Below the pieces are notes generated by a model. It did not search any database and was not told the origin of the DNA. It saw only the letters and a program-made list of their open reading frames with translations. The translations under genes were made by a program, and so were the position numbers. Positions 1-8,387 of a DNA stretch of 49,830 nt are shown one piece after another. Every line of letters starts with the position of its first letter. Position 1 is the first letter of the stretch. This DNA comes from an uncultured Bacteroidota bacterium (GTDB lineage: Bacteria; Bacteroidota; Bacteroidia; Bacteroidales; P3): contig CACWPQ010000021.1 in NCBI GenBank assembly GCA_902762805.1, positions 1 through 49,830 on the forward strand. The letters are read 5' to 3'.

Positions 1-1
1 G

Positions 2-1024
2 TCGGTAAAGTATCCTGCTCACGGAGGAACGACCGTATATGGCATTGCTGTCACCGCACACGAACCGTTAAGGGAGCACATGTATCTCGACCTGTCTACT
101 TGTGACTCCAATTTGTCGGTCCTCAGGCTGAACTCAGCATCGTATGAAGACCCTTATATACTGGGGGAATACATGTATGAAGCCTTCTTTCAAGATGGGC
201 GTTATGAAAATCTCGTATCCCCGGCTTATGAGTACTATTTTGACCGGCCTGTTTACCTGGAGGACAGCTTTTTTGTCGGTATTAGATTCAATCTCTTTGA
301 TGTTCCTTATGTCCCATCTGATTATAACTCACCTTTCTGGTACAAGATGATTGTCATGGAAGGGCGAACGCTTGTTTATCACCTTTCCAACATTGTAACG
401 GATACCATATTCACTTATACGTATGGTTGGTTGGGCAGTTTCTTCCCCATCGTCAAACTCCCCTGCCCGCGGCTGGACAAGCCCTACCTCGGGGCCAACG
501 TCGGCGGCATGGCACTCTTCACCTGGGACACCGCCGACGGCGCCACCTACCAGATAGGCATCTCGCAGGGCGACGACTCCTCCTACAGCTTCGTCCACCT
601 CTCCGACACCCTCCGCGGCGGCCGCTACACCTACACCGGCTCCCTGCCCGAAGGGTGGTACAAAACGCACCTGCGCCGCAGCTGCACCTACTGCTTCTCC
701 GGCGCCGACACCCTCGTCTGGAGCCGCTGGAGCGAAGGCCGCCGCTTCTACTACACCCCCGACCCAGCCGCCATCGCCCCCTCAGACCTCCAACCGCCGA
801 CCTTCGACCTCTACCCGAACCCCACCACCGGGATTCTCAATGTTGAATTTCGAAATGTGAATTATGAAAGTGACGCCACCCTCCAGCTCCTCGACCTCGA
901 AGGCCGCCTCCTGCAGGAATTCACAATTCACAATTCACAATTCACAATTGATATCACCCCGCTGCCCGCGGGCACCTACCTCCTCCGCGCCGCCGGCGCC
1001 ACCCGCCGCGTGGTGAAAAAATAG
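2..1024 (+). CDS. Secreted T9SS cargo protein, 5'-truncated by window edge
   Basis: The open frame continues upstream of the first in-frame ATG (base 80) to the window edge. Codons from base 2 read SVKYPAHGGTTVYGIAVT, matching SARYPANGGTTVYGIAVT in the paralogue at 7045-8352, so the true start lies outside the window. The visible 340 residues end in a T9SS type A sorting domain: a DLYPNPTTG motif, a LDLEGRLLQE strand and the terminal AGTYLLRAAGATRRVVKK. The protein is therefore probably exported through the outer membrane by the type IX system and anchored at the surface or released. Its function is unknown. The C-terminal half is almost identical to that of the 7045-8352 paralogue, whereas the N-terminal half is diverged and richer in AT. 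A heptanucleotide array sits just before the last strands of the sorting domain. A bidirectional hairpin terminator follows at 1135-1171. Confidence 0.85.
   Translation, partial: SVKYPAHGGTTVYGIAVTAHEPLREHMYLDLSTCDSNLSVLRLNSASYEDPYILGEYMYEAFFQDGRYENLVSPAYEYYFDRPVYLEDSFFVGIRFNLFDVPYVPSDYNSPFWYKMIVMEGRTLVYHLSNIVTDTIFTYTYGWLGSFFPIVKLPCPRLDKPYLGANVGGMALFTWDTADGATYQIGISQGDDSSYSFVHLSDTLRGGRYTYTGSLPEGWYKTHLRRSCTYCFSGADTLVWSRWSEGRRFYYTPDPAAIAPSDLQPPTFDLYPNPTTGILNVEFRNVNYESDATLQLLDLEGRLLQEFTIHNSQFTIDITPLPAGTYLLRAAGATRRVVKK
918..949 (+). repeat. In-frame heptanucleotide tandem array (AATTCAC x4.5)
   Basis: Four copies of AATTCAC plus a partial fifth lie inside the sorting-domain coding region. Seven is not a multiple of three, so the array is read through all three frames and gives a seven-residue peptide period (FTIHNSQ). 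The same type of array occurs in other genes of this window. Confidence 0.9.
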
Positions 1025-1062
1025 CCCATCCCAGTCTCCCTCCCTCCCCTGCCCGACCCTTG

Positions 1063-1099
1063 CCCTAGAGAGGCAGAACCAAGGCAGAACCCACCCCCT
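1063..1099 (+). repeat. Dispersed 11-bp-periodic element, copy A
   Basis: The sequence CCCTAGAGAGGCAGAACC followed by AAGGCAGAACC and ACCCCCT matches the element at 10402-10438 almost base for base. Reverse-strand copies lie at 46212-46247 and 38186-38215, and a 21-bp core copy lies inside the giant gene at 15614-15634. Here it sits between the end of the first gene and its terminator. Confidence 0.9.
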
Positions 1100-1134
1100 C
1101 TTCACTACTGATAATCAGCCATTTGAAAACATGC

Positions 1135-1171
1135 AAAATCGGGCCGATTTCCGAAAAATGGCCCGATTTTT
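1135..1171. terminator. Bidirectional intrinsic terminator
   Basis: AAAATCGGGCC (1135-1145) pairs with GGCCCGATTTT (1160-1170), giving an 11-bp stem flanked by A and T runs. It lies between the convergent genes ending at 1024 (+) and 1196 (-), so it can serve both. Confidence 0.85.
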
Positions 1172-1195
1172 GTTGTTTTTGTATATGGTTGATTG

Positions 1196-2248
1196 CTAGT
1201 CTGTTGTGTCGTGGTGATTGGCGTAGTTGCGCCAGCGCTCTATGCAAGCGGACATGTCCTCAGGCAGTTGGCTCTCGAAGTGCATGTGCGCGCCCGTGGC
1301 GGGGTGTTCGAAGCCCAGCACGCGGGCGTGCAGCGCCTGGCGCGGCAGCACGCTGAAGCAGTTCTCCACAAACTGGCGGTAGCGGGTGAAGGTGGTGCCT
1401 TTCACGATGGTGTCGCCCCCGTAGGCCGCGTCGTTGAACAGCGGGTGGCCGATGTGTCGCATGTGGGCGCGTATCTGGTGGGTGCGGCCGGTCTCCAGCT
1501 GGCATTCCACCAAGGTGACGTAGCCGAAGCGCTCCAGCACCCGCCAGTGGGTCACCGCGTGCTTGCCCTTTTGCATCTCTTCGGGCACCCCTTCCTCGTG
1601 GGGGTAGACGCACACGATGCGCCGGTCCTGTTGCGAGCGGCCCAGGTTGCCGGTGATGGTGCCGCTCTCGCCCTCCATGTCGCCCCACACCAGGGCGTTG
1701 TACTTGCGCTCGATGGTGTGGTAGTAGAACTGGCGTGCCAGCACGGCCTGCGCCTCCTCGTTCTTGGCCACCAGCAGCAGGCCGGAGGTGTCCTTGTCGA
1801 TGCGGTGCACCAGGTAAGGCACCGCGCGCACGCCGCCGCGGGTGGTGCGGTCCTGGCAGTAGTGGAGCAGTCCGTTGAGCAGGGTGCCGGAGTAGTTGCC
1901 CACCCCCGGGTGCACCACCAGCCCCGGATGCTTGTCCACCACGATGACCTCCTCATCCTCGTACACCACTTTGAAGTCGATTTTCTCCGGCAGCAGCTCG
2001 AAGTTGTGCGGCGGCTCCGGCAGCAGCACACTGATCACGTCCAGCGGCTTGACGCGGTAGTTGGCTTTCACCGGCAGCTCATTCACGCGGATGCAGCCGG
2101 CTTTGGCCGCCATCTGCACCTTGTTGCGCGACACGCCCATCAGGTGGGTCTGGAGGTATTTGTCGATGCGCAGCATCTCCTGCCCGCGGTCCACGATGAT
2201 GCGGTGGTGTTCGTATAGCTCTTGTTGTTCTTCAGGTTCTTCGGCCAT
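1196..2248 (-). CDS. rluD: RluD-family 23S rRNA pseudouridine synthase
   Basis: This 350-residue protein has an N-terminal S4 RNA-binding domain (about residues 25-85, containing RIDKYLQTHL and AAKAGCIRVN). The RluA/RluD catalytic domain follows, with the signature HRIDKDTSGLLLVAK, whose Asp is the expected catalytic nucleophile, and ETGRTHQIRAHMRHIGHPL. The family converts uridines to pseudouridine in 23S rRNA, typically in helix 69. It starts 3 bp after the stop of the T9SS cargo gene upstream and ends a minus-strand operon with the lipoprotein, miaB, PASTA and cargo genes. A PASTA protein near rluD is a common Bacteroidota arrangement. The family also includes RluC and RluA; length and the S4 domain favour RluD. 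Confidence 0.95.
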   Translation of the reverse strand: MAEEPEEQQELYEHHRIIVDRGQEMLRIDKYLQTHLMGVSRNKVQMAAKAGCIRVNELPVKANYRVKPLDVISVLLPEPPHNFELLPEKIDFKVVYEDEEVIVVDKHPGLVVHPGVGNYSGTLLNGLLHYCQDRTTRGGVRAVPYLVHRIDKDTSGLLLVAKNEEAQAVLARQFYYHTIERKYNALVWGDMEGESGTITGNLGRSQQDRRIVCVYPHEEGVPEEMQKGKHAVTHWRVLERFGYVTLVECQLETGRTHQIRAHMRHIGHPLFNDAAYGGDTIVKGTTFTRYRQFVENCFSVLPRQALHARVLGFEHPATGAHMHFESQLPEDMSACIERWRNYANHHDTTD

Positions 2249-2251
2249 GGG

Positions 2252-4123
2252 TCAGTGTGTTACGATGAATTTGCAGGTCCATGCCTGACGGCCGTCCCGC
2301 GTGGTGGCACGCAGCAGGTAGAGCCCGCCGGGCAACGCCTCGGTGTTCACCTCCGAAGCGCCTTGGCAGGCATAGGTGCGGCGCCCCTGCCGGTCGTAGA
2401 TTTCTATGGTGGATCCCTCGGGCAGGCCGTCGACGTGCAGATAATTGGAGACGGGATTGGGGTAGACCCTCATCTGCGTGGCGGCAATGTCGTCGATCCC
2501 CACCGCGCCGCTGGCGCCGAAGCCCGGGCGCAGCATCAGCGAGCCGCTCAGAATGCTCTGCTGCCACTCCGTGCCGGTGAGGTACCAGATGCGGTCGGCC
2601 GTGTTCATACTGCGGTCGAACCCCAGGTTGATAAAGTAGTTGTTCTCCTGCTCGAAGCCCACAAAGATGGTGTCGCTCACCACCACCCCCTCGTCGAGCA
2701 CATAGCGGTGGAAGCGGTCGAGCCCCCCGGCCTCCGGATAGCGGCGCTCGCTGTCTCGGTAGAGCACCTCGCCGGGGAGCCCCCCTTCGGCGCGCCACAC
2801 CGTCAGGCGGAAGGGCACCTGCTCGTTCTCGCCCTGATGGGTGCGGTTGAAATGCAGGTCGATGGCCGTCAGCGTGTCCTCCTCGTTGAGGTCGAAGCGG
2901 TAGGCCAGGTAGAGGCGGCTGGCGGTCGAGGTGAGGCCGTAGCCGTTTTCGGCCGTGCCGTCGTCGTAGGCATAGTGGTTGGCGAAGCGCTGTGTGTAGC
3001 GCACGGTGTCGTTCTGTGGCCGCTCGTCCTGGGCATTCCCCTCGCGCACAGTGTGGATGATGGTGTAGGTGGTCGCCTGCCGCATGGCAGGGAAGCTGTA
3101 GCCGACTGCAGGCGAAGCATGTCCGGCCTCGGTTTGGTAACTCTCGGCGGGCAGGAAGGGGGGCGCGTTCTCGTAGCCGCCGTCGTAGCGGTGCACCGTG
3201 TCGCCCCGCTCGCCGACCACAGCGTAGCCATAGTGCGTGGCCAAAGGCGACGAGTAGAGGTTGCCGATGGTCATCTGCAGTGCCGCTGCCATCTCGCCCG
3301 GGCGGTACTGGCGCGCCGGCATCTCGCGGTAGTGCTTCAGCAGCGAGGGCGCTGGCGATACGAAGGCCACATCCCTGAACTCCGGCTCGCCCCGTGTGCT
3401 GCGTCCCTGCGCAAGGTAGACGTAGTCCAGATGCCACATGTCGCAGTTGCCCTTCAGCCCCGGTTTGCTCGTGGGTTCGAGGCTGGCATAGTTGCGGAAG
3501 CGGAAGCGGAAGGTGCTGTCCATGTAGGCGGCGTCGCGGATGGCGACGGCAACGTATTGCCACCGTCTGCCGGTGCGTGCCTTGAGGGTGTCCACGCTGG
3601 TTCCGCCGGTGCTCCACACGGAGACCCACGCGCTGTCCTGCTGTCGGTAGAATTCCAGCACGAGGCTGTCCTGCGCATCGGGCGTCTCGCCCGTGCGTTC
3701 CCACAGGTTGCCTTCGCCGCCGCCGGGGAGGTAGTAGAAGCTCAGCACCAGCGAGTCGGCAGGGCGCATCCCGTCGAGGCGCAGCGGTGCCGACTCCAGT
3801 GTGTCGGCGCCGAAGAGCGAGGTGCCGGCCGTGGGGTAGAGGTTGCCGGTGGCGTCGATGGCGTCGAGGGTGGCCACGCCGATGGTGGGCGGCAGCAGGC
3901 GGTCGCCGTTGGCAGTGGTGGCGCCGTGCGAGGCCCAAAGGGTGGTGTTCAGGGTGCCGCCGCCGGTGGCGAAGTCGTCAAAGAATGGCAGCTGCACCGC
4001 CCGCAGGGAGGATTTGGTCGCCGGCAGCACGGGGCCGCTCTTCAAGGGCAGCAGCACCTCCTGCGCCGCCGACACCAGGGGCAGCAGCGCAAGCGCCAGC
4101 CACACTATCTGCTTCTTCACCAT
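2252..4123 (-). CDS. Secreted protein with T9SS type A sorting domain
   Basis: This 623-residue protein begins with a clear signal peptide (MVKKQIVWLALALLPLVSAAQ). It ends in a T9SS type A sorting domain with MRVYPNPVSNYLHVDGL, IEIYDRQGRRTY and LPGGLYLLRATTRDG. The body, with a stretch such as LVLEFYRQQDSAWVSVWS, looks beta-rich and resembles secreted jelly-roll-type domains, but I recognise no catalytic motif. I chose the ATG at 4121-4123; a TTG two codons upstream would add only MG. The start codon overlaps the TGA of the PASTA gene (4117-4119), which suggests translational coupling, and the gene ends 3 bp before rluD. A housekeeping-like operon carrying surface cargo is notable. Likely location is the cell surface; function unknown. 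Confidence 0.88.
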   Translation of the reverse strand: MVKKQIVWLALALLPLVSAAQEVLLPLKSGPVLPATKSSLRAVQLPFFDDFATGGGTLNTTLWASHGATTANGDRLLPPTIGVATLDAIDATGNLYPTAGTSLFGADTLESAPLRLDGMRPADSLVLSFYYLPGGGEGNLWERTGETPDAQDSLVLEFYRQQDSAWVSVWSTGGTSVDTLKARTGRRWQYVAVAIRDAAYMDSTFRFRFRNYASLEPTSKPGLKGNCDMWHLDYVYLAQGRSTRGEPEFRDVAFVSPAPSLLKHYREMPARQYRPGEMAAALQMTIGNLYSSPLATHYGYAVVGERGDTVHRYDGGYENAPPFLPAESYQTEAGHASPAVGYSFPAMRQATTYTIIHTVREGNAQDERPQNDTVRYTQRFANHYAYDDGTAENGYGLTSTASRLYLAYRFDLNEEDTLTAIDLHFNRTHQGENEQVPFRLTVWRAEGGLPGEVLYRDSERRYPEAGGLDRFHRYVLDEGVVVSDTIFVGFEQENNYFINLGFDRSMNTADRIWYLTGTEWQQSILSGSLMLRPGFGASGAVGIDDIAATQMRVYPNPVSNYLHVDGLPEGSTIEIYDRQGRRTYACQGASEVNTEALPGGLYLLRATTRDGRQAWTCKFIVTH

Positions 4124-5007
4124 GCCCAATCGTCCTGTGCTTCAATCTGTTCGGGGGTGGGGCGCCCGTCGTCGATCAAGTTGGGGTCGACGGCGATAAT
4201 CTTGCTCGAGTCGACCTTGAATTCGGTAATCATGCGGTTCACCTCCTGCTCGTCGGCATCGGTGTACCAGAGTTCCACTTCAGTGCCGTAGGGGTATTTG
4301 CTTACGCCCGTGTAGTCGGGTTCCTGGCGATAGACGACGGCCTTGGCCTTGTCTTTGACGCCGCTGAAATGTTCCTTGCCCACGTTGAGCGACACGGAGA
4401 GGATGTCGCGCCGCGCCTTGTCGGCCGTCTTGCCGATGACGAAGGGAACCACGTTGGCCCCCGTGCCGTCGCCGAGGCCGACGGTGAGGTCCACCACCGA
4501 GCCGCTCTCCACCGGCTGGCCGGCGTAGAGGGCTTTGCCGCGGCAGCTTTGGTCGATGACGCTGTTCTTGTAGGGGTCTTCCACAAACTTCAGCCGTCCC
4601 ACCGTGAGTCCCACGCCGTAGAGTTCGGACACGGCCTGGCGCACCGACAGGCCGGCCAGCTCGGGCAGCACGGCGTCGTCGGCCGTGTAGGCGGTGACGC
4701 TCACGTAGACCTTGCGACCGCGTTTCACCAGCGAGCCGCCCTTGGGGTCCTGCGTCAGGATGAGGCCGCCCTCGGTGCCGTGGCGGTAGATGGAGTCCTG
4801 GATGACGTAGTTGAGGCCGATTTCGTCGGCCATCGTCACCTGGCTGATATTCTGCCCCACCACGTCGGGCAGCTCGTATTCCTCGCCCTGGCGGGCATAG
4901 ATGCGGATGAAGAGGAACACCAGCACCACAATCACCAGCGAGATGCCCAGCATCACCAGCAGGTGCAGCACCCAGGGAAATCGTTTGAAGAAAGGTTCTT
5001 TACTCAT
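4117..5007 (-). CDS. Membrane-anchored PASTA-domain protein
   Basis: This 296-residue protein has a short cytoplasmic N-terminus, one transmembrane helix (about residues 13-33, LHLLVMLGISLVIVVLVFLF) and about three PASTA repeats (roughly 44-110, 113-180 and 188-255). The repeats show LPDVVGQNISQV, LPELAGLSVRQAV and VVPFVIGKTADKA. There is no kinase domain, unlike PASTA kinases of Gram-positive bacteria. PASTA repeats bind peptidoglycan fragments or mediate protein contacts in the periplasm, so an envelope or cell-wall role is likely but unproven. It lies 27 bp downstream of miaB; that spacer contains a short direct repeat (TAACTCTTG twice). Its stop overlaps the start of the next gene. Confidence 0.88.
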   Translation of the reverse strand: MSKEPFFKRFPWVLHLLVMLGISLVIVVLVFLFIRIYARQGEEYELPDVVGQNISQVTMADEIGLNYVIQDSIYRHGTEGGLILTQDPKGGSLVKRGRKVYVSVTAYTADDAVLPELAGLSVRQAVSELYGVGLTVGRLKFVEDPYKNSVIDQSCRGKALYAGQPVESGSVVDLTVGLGDGTGANVVPFVIGKTADKARRDILSVSLNVGKEHFSGVKDKAKAVVYRQEPDYTGVSKYPYGTEVELWYTDADEQEVNRMITEFKVDSSKIIAVDPNLIDDGRPTPEQIEAQDDWAW

Positions 5008-5034
5008 AACTCTTGGCTCTTAACTCTTGTTTTT

Positions 5035-6363
5035 TCAATCCACCAGCGTGCCGAGCAACGTGGCGGCGGTGCAGGAGTCGACGCGCACACGGCGGTAGGT
5101 GCCGGGCTCGGCGTCGCCGCGGTCGAAGACCAGCACTTTGTTCTGGCTGTTGCGGCCGAAGAGGCGCTCCTTGCTGCGGTGGCTCTCGCCCTCGACCAGC
5201 ACCTCGTACTCCCGGCCCACCTCGCGCTGGTTGTTCTCCAGTGCAATCTGCCCCTGCAGGGCGATGATTTCGTTCAGTCGGCGTGTCTTCTCAGCCTCGT
5301 CGATGTCGTCCGGCAGGTGCTTGGCGGCGTAGGTGCCTTCGCGTTGCGAGTATTTGAACATGAAGGCGTAGTCGTAGCGCACGCGGCGGAAGAGGTCGAG
5401 CGTCTGCCGGTGGTCCTCCTCGGTCTCGGAGCAGAAGCCGGCGATGACGTCGGTCGTGATCGAGCAGTCGGGCATGTAGCGCCGTATGGCGGCCATGCGG
5501 TCCAGGTACCACTCGACGGTGTATTTCCTGTTCATCAACTTCAGCATGCGGTTGCTTCCGCTCTGCACCGGCAGGTGGATGCAGCGGCAGATGTTCTCGT
5601 GGCGCGCCATCACTTCCAGCAGGCTGTCGCTGAGGTCTTTGGGGTGCGACGTGGCGAAGCGCACGCGCAGCAGCGGACTCACCTCGGCCACCCGTTCCAG
5701 CAGCTCCGGAAATCCCACTGCCCACTGCCCACTGCCCACTGCCCACTGATAACTATTCACATTCTGCCCCAGCAGCGTCACCTCGCGGTAGCCGCGCTCG
5801 AAGAGGCTGCGCGCCTCGTCGACGATGGTCTGCGGGTCTCGGCTGCGCTCGCGGCCGCGGGTGTAGGGCACCACGCAGTAGGCGCAGTAGTTCTGGCAGC
5901 CGCGCATGATGCTGATATAGGCCGAGATACCGTTCGACGCCAGCCGCACAGGCTCGATGTCGTCGTAGGTCTCGGTCGTGCTCAGCTCCACCTCGGCGGC
6001 CTTCTGCCCGCGGCGCACCTGGGCCAGGATGTCCGGCAGGCGGCGGTAGGCATCGGGGCCGCAGACGAACGAGAGGTTGTCCTCCTCCTCCATCAGGCGG
6101 CTCTGCAGCCGCTCGGCCATGCAGCCGAGGATGCCTATGCGCAGGTTGCGGCGCCGGTTCTGCAGCGCACGCAGCTCGCGCACGCGGTGGCGCACACGCT
6201 GCTCGGCGTTGTCTCGGATGGCGCAGGTGTTGATCAGCACAAAGTCGGCCTCCTCCGCGCTCTCGGCCAGCCCGTAGCCTGCCTGCGTGAGGATGGAACC
6301 CACCACCTCGCTGTCGGCGAAGTTCATCTGGCAGCCGTAGGTCTCGATATAGACGCGCTCCAC
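5035..6363 (-). CDS. miaB: tRNA-2-methylthio-N6-dimethylallyladenosine synthase MiaB
   Basis: This 442-residue radical-SAM methylthiotransferase adds the 2-methylthio group to i6A37 of tRNA. The N-terminal UPF0004 domain has the three cluster cysteines (YGCQMNFADSE, NTCAIRDNAEQR and GCMAER). The radical-SAM motif is GCQNYCAYCVVPYTRGRERS, and a C-terminal TRAM domain covers about the last 65 residues (REVGREYEVLVEGESHRS). An unusual insertion, QWAVGSGQWAVG, follows LGQNVNSY and is encoded by five tandem CAGTGGG heptamers; I would not expect it in other MiaB proteins. The gene starts 18 bp after the lipoprotein gene and precedes the PASTA gene, so it is probably part of the same operon. Confidence 0.96.
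   Translation of the reverse strand: MERVYIETYGCQMNFADSEVVGSILTQAGYGLAESAEEADFVLINTCAIRDNAEQRVRHRVRELRALQNRRRNLRIGILGCMAERLQSRLMEEEDNLSFVCGPDAYRRLPDILAQVRRGQKAAEVELSTTETYDDIEPVRLASNGISAYISIMRGCQNYCAYCVVPYTRGRERSRDPQTIVDEARSLFERGYREVTLLGQNVNSYQWAVGSGQWAVGFPELLERVAEVSPLLRVRFATSHPKDLSDSLLEVMARHENICRCIHLPVQSGSNRMLKLMNRKYTVEWYLDRMAAIRRYMPDCSITTDVIAGFCSETEEDHRQTLDLFRRVRYDYAFMFKYSQREGTYAAKHLPDDIDEAEKTRRLNEIIALQGQIALENNQREVGREYEVLVEGESHRSKERLFGRNSQNKVLVFDRGDAEPGTYRRVRVDSCTAATLLGTLVD
5714..5748 (-). repeat. In-frame heptanucleotide array in miaB (CAGTGGG x5)
   Basis: There are five exact tandem copies of CCCACTG on the plus strand (CAGTGGG in the gene's sense). They encode QWAVGSGQWAVG in the loop after the radical-SAM LGQNVNSY segment. 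No frameshift results. Confidence 0.95.
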
Positions 6364-6381
6364 TGTTCTCCTCCCTCTATC

Positions 6382-6834
6382 CTATATCGCGGCAAAAAAA
6401 CCGGGCTGTTCCAAAGGCCACGAGTGCCCGGCCATGCGGTCGGTGCCCCACTCCGTGCCAGCCACATTCTCGCACCAGCCGTGCGCACCGCTGACCGACA
6501 TCAGGCCTTGCTCTTTGTCAATGTTTATCACTTTGAATTTCAGCCAGTAGACCACATTCCCCTCCACCCGTTGGGCGCTGACAACATCGCTCTCGTAGGT
6601 CCAGTGCATGGATTGACCCTCCACCACGGCCTCGTTTTTTTTCATCAGCTGAATGGCCACTCCGGGCTGGAGGCTGTTCGGGTCGGTGGGATCGAGCACG
6701 GTGTAGTACTGCCACCGCCCGAGCAAATCATCCTGCGGAAAGCGCGAGGCGGTGTCCTTCTCGCCGCAGGAAGCCACGCCCAGCAGCATCACCGCCAGCA
6801 TCGCCCAAAGGATTGTTTTTCTATACTGTTTCAT
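6382..6834 (-). CDS. Small lipoprotein of unknown function
   Basis: This 150-residue protein has a signal peptide and lipobox (LLGVASC, with Cys at about residue 23), predicting lipid anchoring to a membrane. The mature part is beta-rich (LLGRWQYYTVLD, HWTYESDVVSAQR, VVYWLKFKVI) and ends GFFAAI. The opening LGRW resembles small lipocalin-like lipoproteins, but I cannot assign a family. It is the first gene of the minus-strand operon that continues into miaB 18 bp downstream. A Bacteroidota-type promoter lies upstream at 6861-6892. Confidence 0.75.
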   Translation of the reverse strand: MKQYRKTILWAMLAVMLLGVASCGEKDTASRFPQDDLLGRWQYYTVLDPTDPNSLQPGVAIQLMKKNEAVVEGQSMHWTYESDVVSAQRVEGNVVYWLKFKVINIDKEQGLMSVSGAHGWCENVAGTEWGTDRMAGHSWPLEQPGFFAAI

Positions 6835-6860
6835 CTCTATTATTGTATTCGTTTAAAAAT

Positions 6861-6892
6861 GCAAAATTACGACTTTTTTCTCATCCCGACAA
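6861..6892 (-). promoter_or_regulatory. Bacteroidota-type promoter for the lipoprotein-miaB-rluD operon
   Basis: On the minus strand TAATTTTGC (6861-6869) matches the TAnnTTTGC -7 box. A TTG (6890-6892) about 20 bp upstream fits the -33 box. The predicted transcript starts roughly 20 nt before the lipoprotein ATG. Confidence 0.7.
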
Positions 6893-6922
6893 TTTTTTTT
6901 TCCGTTGCCATCAAAAAATGTG

Positions 6923-6931
6923 TATATTTGC
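6923..6931 (+). promoter_or_regulatory. -7 promoter box for the 7045 gene
   Basis: TATATTTGC matches TAnnTTTGC and lies 114 bp before the chosen ATG at 7045, or 36 bp before an alternative in-frame ATG at 6967. No convincing -33 box is visible. Confidence 0.55.
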
Positions 6932-7044
6932 AGAAGCAAACCACCATCAACCTAAAACATAATATTATGAAAACCAAACTATTAATCTTTTTCCTCCGTT
7001 CCAGTCTCAACGCCATGCTACAGCACCAGATAACCATCACCAAT

Positions 7045-8352
7045 ATGAAAAACCCTCTGCTTCTTGCCCTCTCTCTAGTGGCCATCGCGACCTCCCTTTC
7101 GGCGCAGACCACACGTCCCGGAGTTGTACTGAACGAAGATTCTTGCTACTTATATGCGACAAATCCATTGCCTACTGTGGGTGGCATCGTGCTTCGCGGC
7201 GGTCTTCTATCTATCCTAAGATATAATATAGAATCAAACTTGCACGGTGAAAAAGATTTGTCTGCAAGATATCCCGCAAACGGAGGAACAACCGTATATG
7301 GGATTGCCGTCACCTCACCGGACCCATTACTAGGCAACATGTATCTCGACTTATCCGTCATCCATTCGGGTACAATGGTGAATAGGTTGGCCACTGCGTC
7401 CAATGGTGACCCATACATAGTGGCTGAGTATAAATATGAAGCATATACACACGATGGGCAGTATGTTGTCGATGGGCAATATGTCGAACAAGTATGTCGT
7501 ACACATGAGTATTATTTTGACAGACCTATTCATGTCGTAGCGGACAGCTTATATGCAGGGATAAGGGTTGTAACCAGTCAGGCTCCATATGATGAGTATA
7601 GGAATTTTGCAATATCAAACATGTGGGCAAAACAAATTTATTACAACATTACCAACATCGTTGACGACACAGTGTTCTCGGTAGTAACGGGAAATTTTGG
7701 GAATTTCTTCCCCATCGTCAAACTCCCCTGCCCGCGGCTGGACAAGCCCTACCTCGGAGCCAACGTTGGCGGCATGGCACTCTTCACATGGGACACCACC
7801 GGCGGTGCCTCCTACCAGATTGGCATCTCGCAGGGCGACGACTCCTCCTACAGCTTCCTCCACCTCTCCGACACCCTCCGCGACGGCCGCTACACCTACA
7901 CCGGCTCCCTGCCCGAAGGCTGGTACAACGCGCACCTGCGCCGCAGCTGCACCTACTGCTTCTCCGGCGCCGACACTTCCGTCTGGAGCCGCTGGAGCGA
8001 AGGCCGACGCTTCTACTACACCCCCGACCCCGCCGCCATCGACCCCACCGACCTCCAACCTCCGACCTTCGACCTCTACCCGAACCCCACCACCGGCCTC
8101 CTCAATGTCGAATTCCGAAATTTGAATTTTGAAAATGGCGCCACCCTCCAGCTCCTCGACCTCGAAGGCCGCCTCCTGCAGGAATTCAAAATCCCCAATT
8201 CAAAATCCAAAAATCCAGATTCAAAATTCGAAAACCCAAAATCCAAATTCAAAATTCAAAATTCAAAATTCAAAATTGACATCACCTCGCTGCCCTCCGG
8301 CACCTACCTCCTCCGCGCCGCCGGCGCCACCCGCCGCGTGGTGAAAAAATAG
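7045..8352 (+). CDS. Secreted T9SS cargo protein, paralogue of the first gene
   Basis: This 435-residue protein starts with a typical signal peptide (MKNPLLLALSLVAIATSLSAQ). An in-frame ATG at 6967 lies closer to the promoter but would put 26 poorly fitting residues before that signal. The C-terminus is a T9SS type A sorting domain (DLYPNPTTGLLNVEF, LEGRLLQEF, GTYLLRAAGATRRVVKK). It is a full-length paralogue of the truncated gene at the window start. From about FFPIVKLPCPRLDKPYLGAN onwards the two are nearly identical even at DNA level, while the N-terminal halves are clearly diverged. A degenerate heptamer array lengthens the sorting domain. Function unknown; surface-exposed or secreted by inference. 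The T9SS Plug gene begins 35 bp downstream. Confidence 0.85.
   Translation: MKNPLLLALSLVAIATSLSAQTTRPGVVLNEDSCYLYATNPLPTVGGIVLRGGLLSILRYNIESNLHGEKDLSARYPANGGTTVYGIAVTSPDPLLGNMYLDLSVIHSGTMVNRLATASNGDPYIVAEYKYEAYTHDGQYVVDGQYVEQVCRTHEYYFDRPIHVVADSLYAGIRVVTSQAPYDEYRNFAISNMWAKQIYYNITNIVDDTVFSVVTGNFGNFFPIVKLPCPRLDKPYLGANVGGMALFTWDTTGGASYQIGISQGDDSSYSFLHLSDTLRDGRYTYTGSLPEGWYNAHLRRSCTYCFSGADTSVWSRWSEGRRFYYTPDPAAIDPTDLQPPTFDLYPNPTTGLLNVEFRNLNFENGATLQLLDLEGRLLQEFKIPNSKSKNPDSKFENPKSKFKIQNSKFKIDITSLPSGTYLLRAAGATRRVVKK
8183..8278 (+). repeat. In-frame degenerate heptanucleotide array (AAATTCA type)
   Basis: About 96 bp of AAATTCA/CAAAATC-type heptamers, perfect at the 3' end, encode a repeated FKIQNSK-like peptide inside the sorting domain. 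It is three times longer than the array at the same place in the paralogue (918-949), so the locus varies in length. Confidence 0.9.
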
Positions 8353-8375
8353 TGCCCAGAATAAAAAAAAATATG

Positions 8376-8384
8376 TAAATTTGC
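8376..8384 (+). promoter_or_regulatory. -7 box abutting the Plug gene start
   Basis: TAAATTTGC matches the Bacteroidota -7 consensus and ends only 3 bp before the GTG start at 8388. If active it would give an essentially leaderless mRNA; otherwise the gene is read from the upstream gene. Confidence 0.45.
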
Positions 8385-8387
8385 AGC

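Noticed and set aside
2222..4291. Long plus-strand open frame (689 codons) opposite the T9SS cargo gene
   Set aside because: It is the mirror of a GC-rich gene with signal peptide and sorting domain on the other strand; the product is Val/Ala/His/Gly-rich without any family pattern.
918..8278. CRISPR-like array
   Set aside because: Repeats are 7-bp tandem units without spacers and lie inside reading frames; no cas genes are present.
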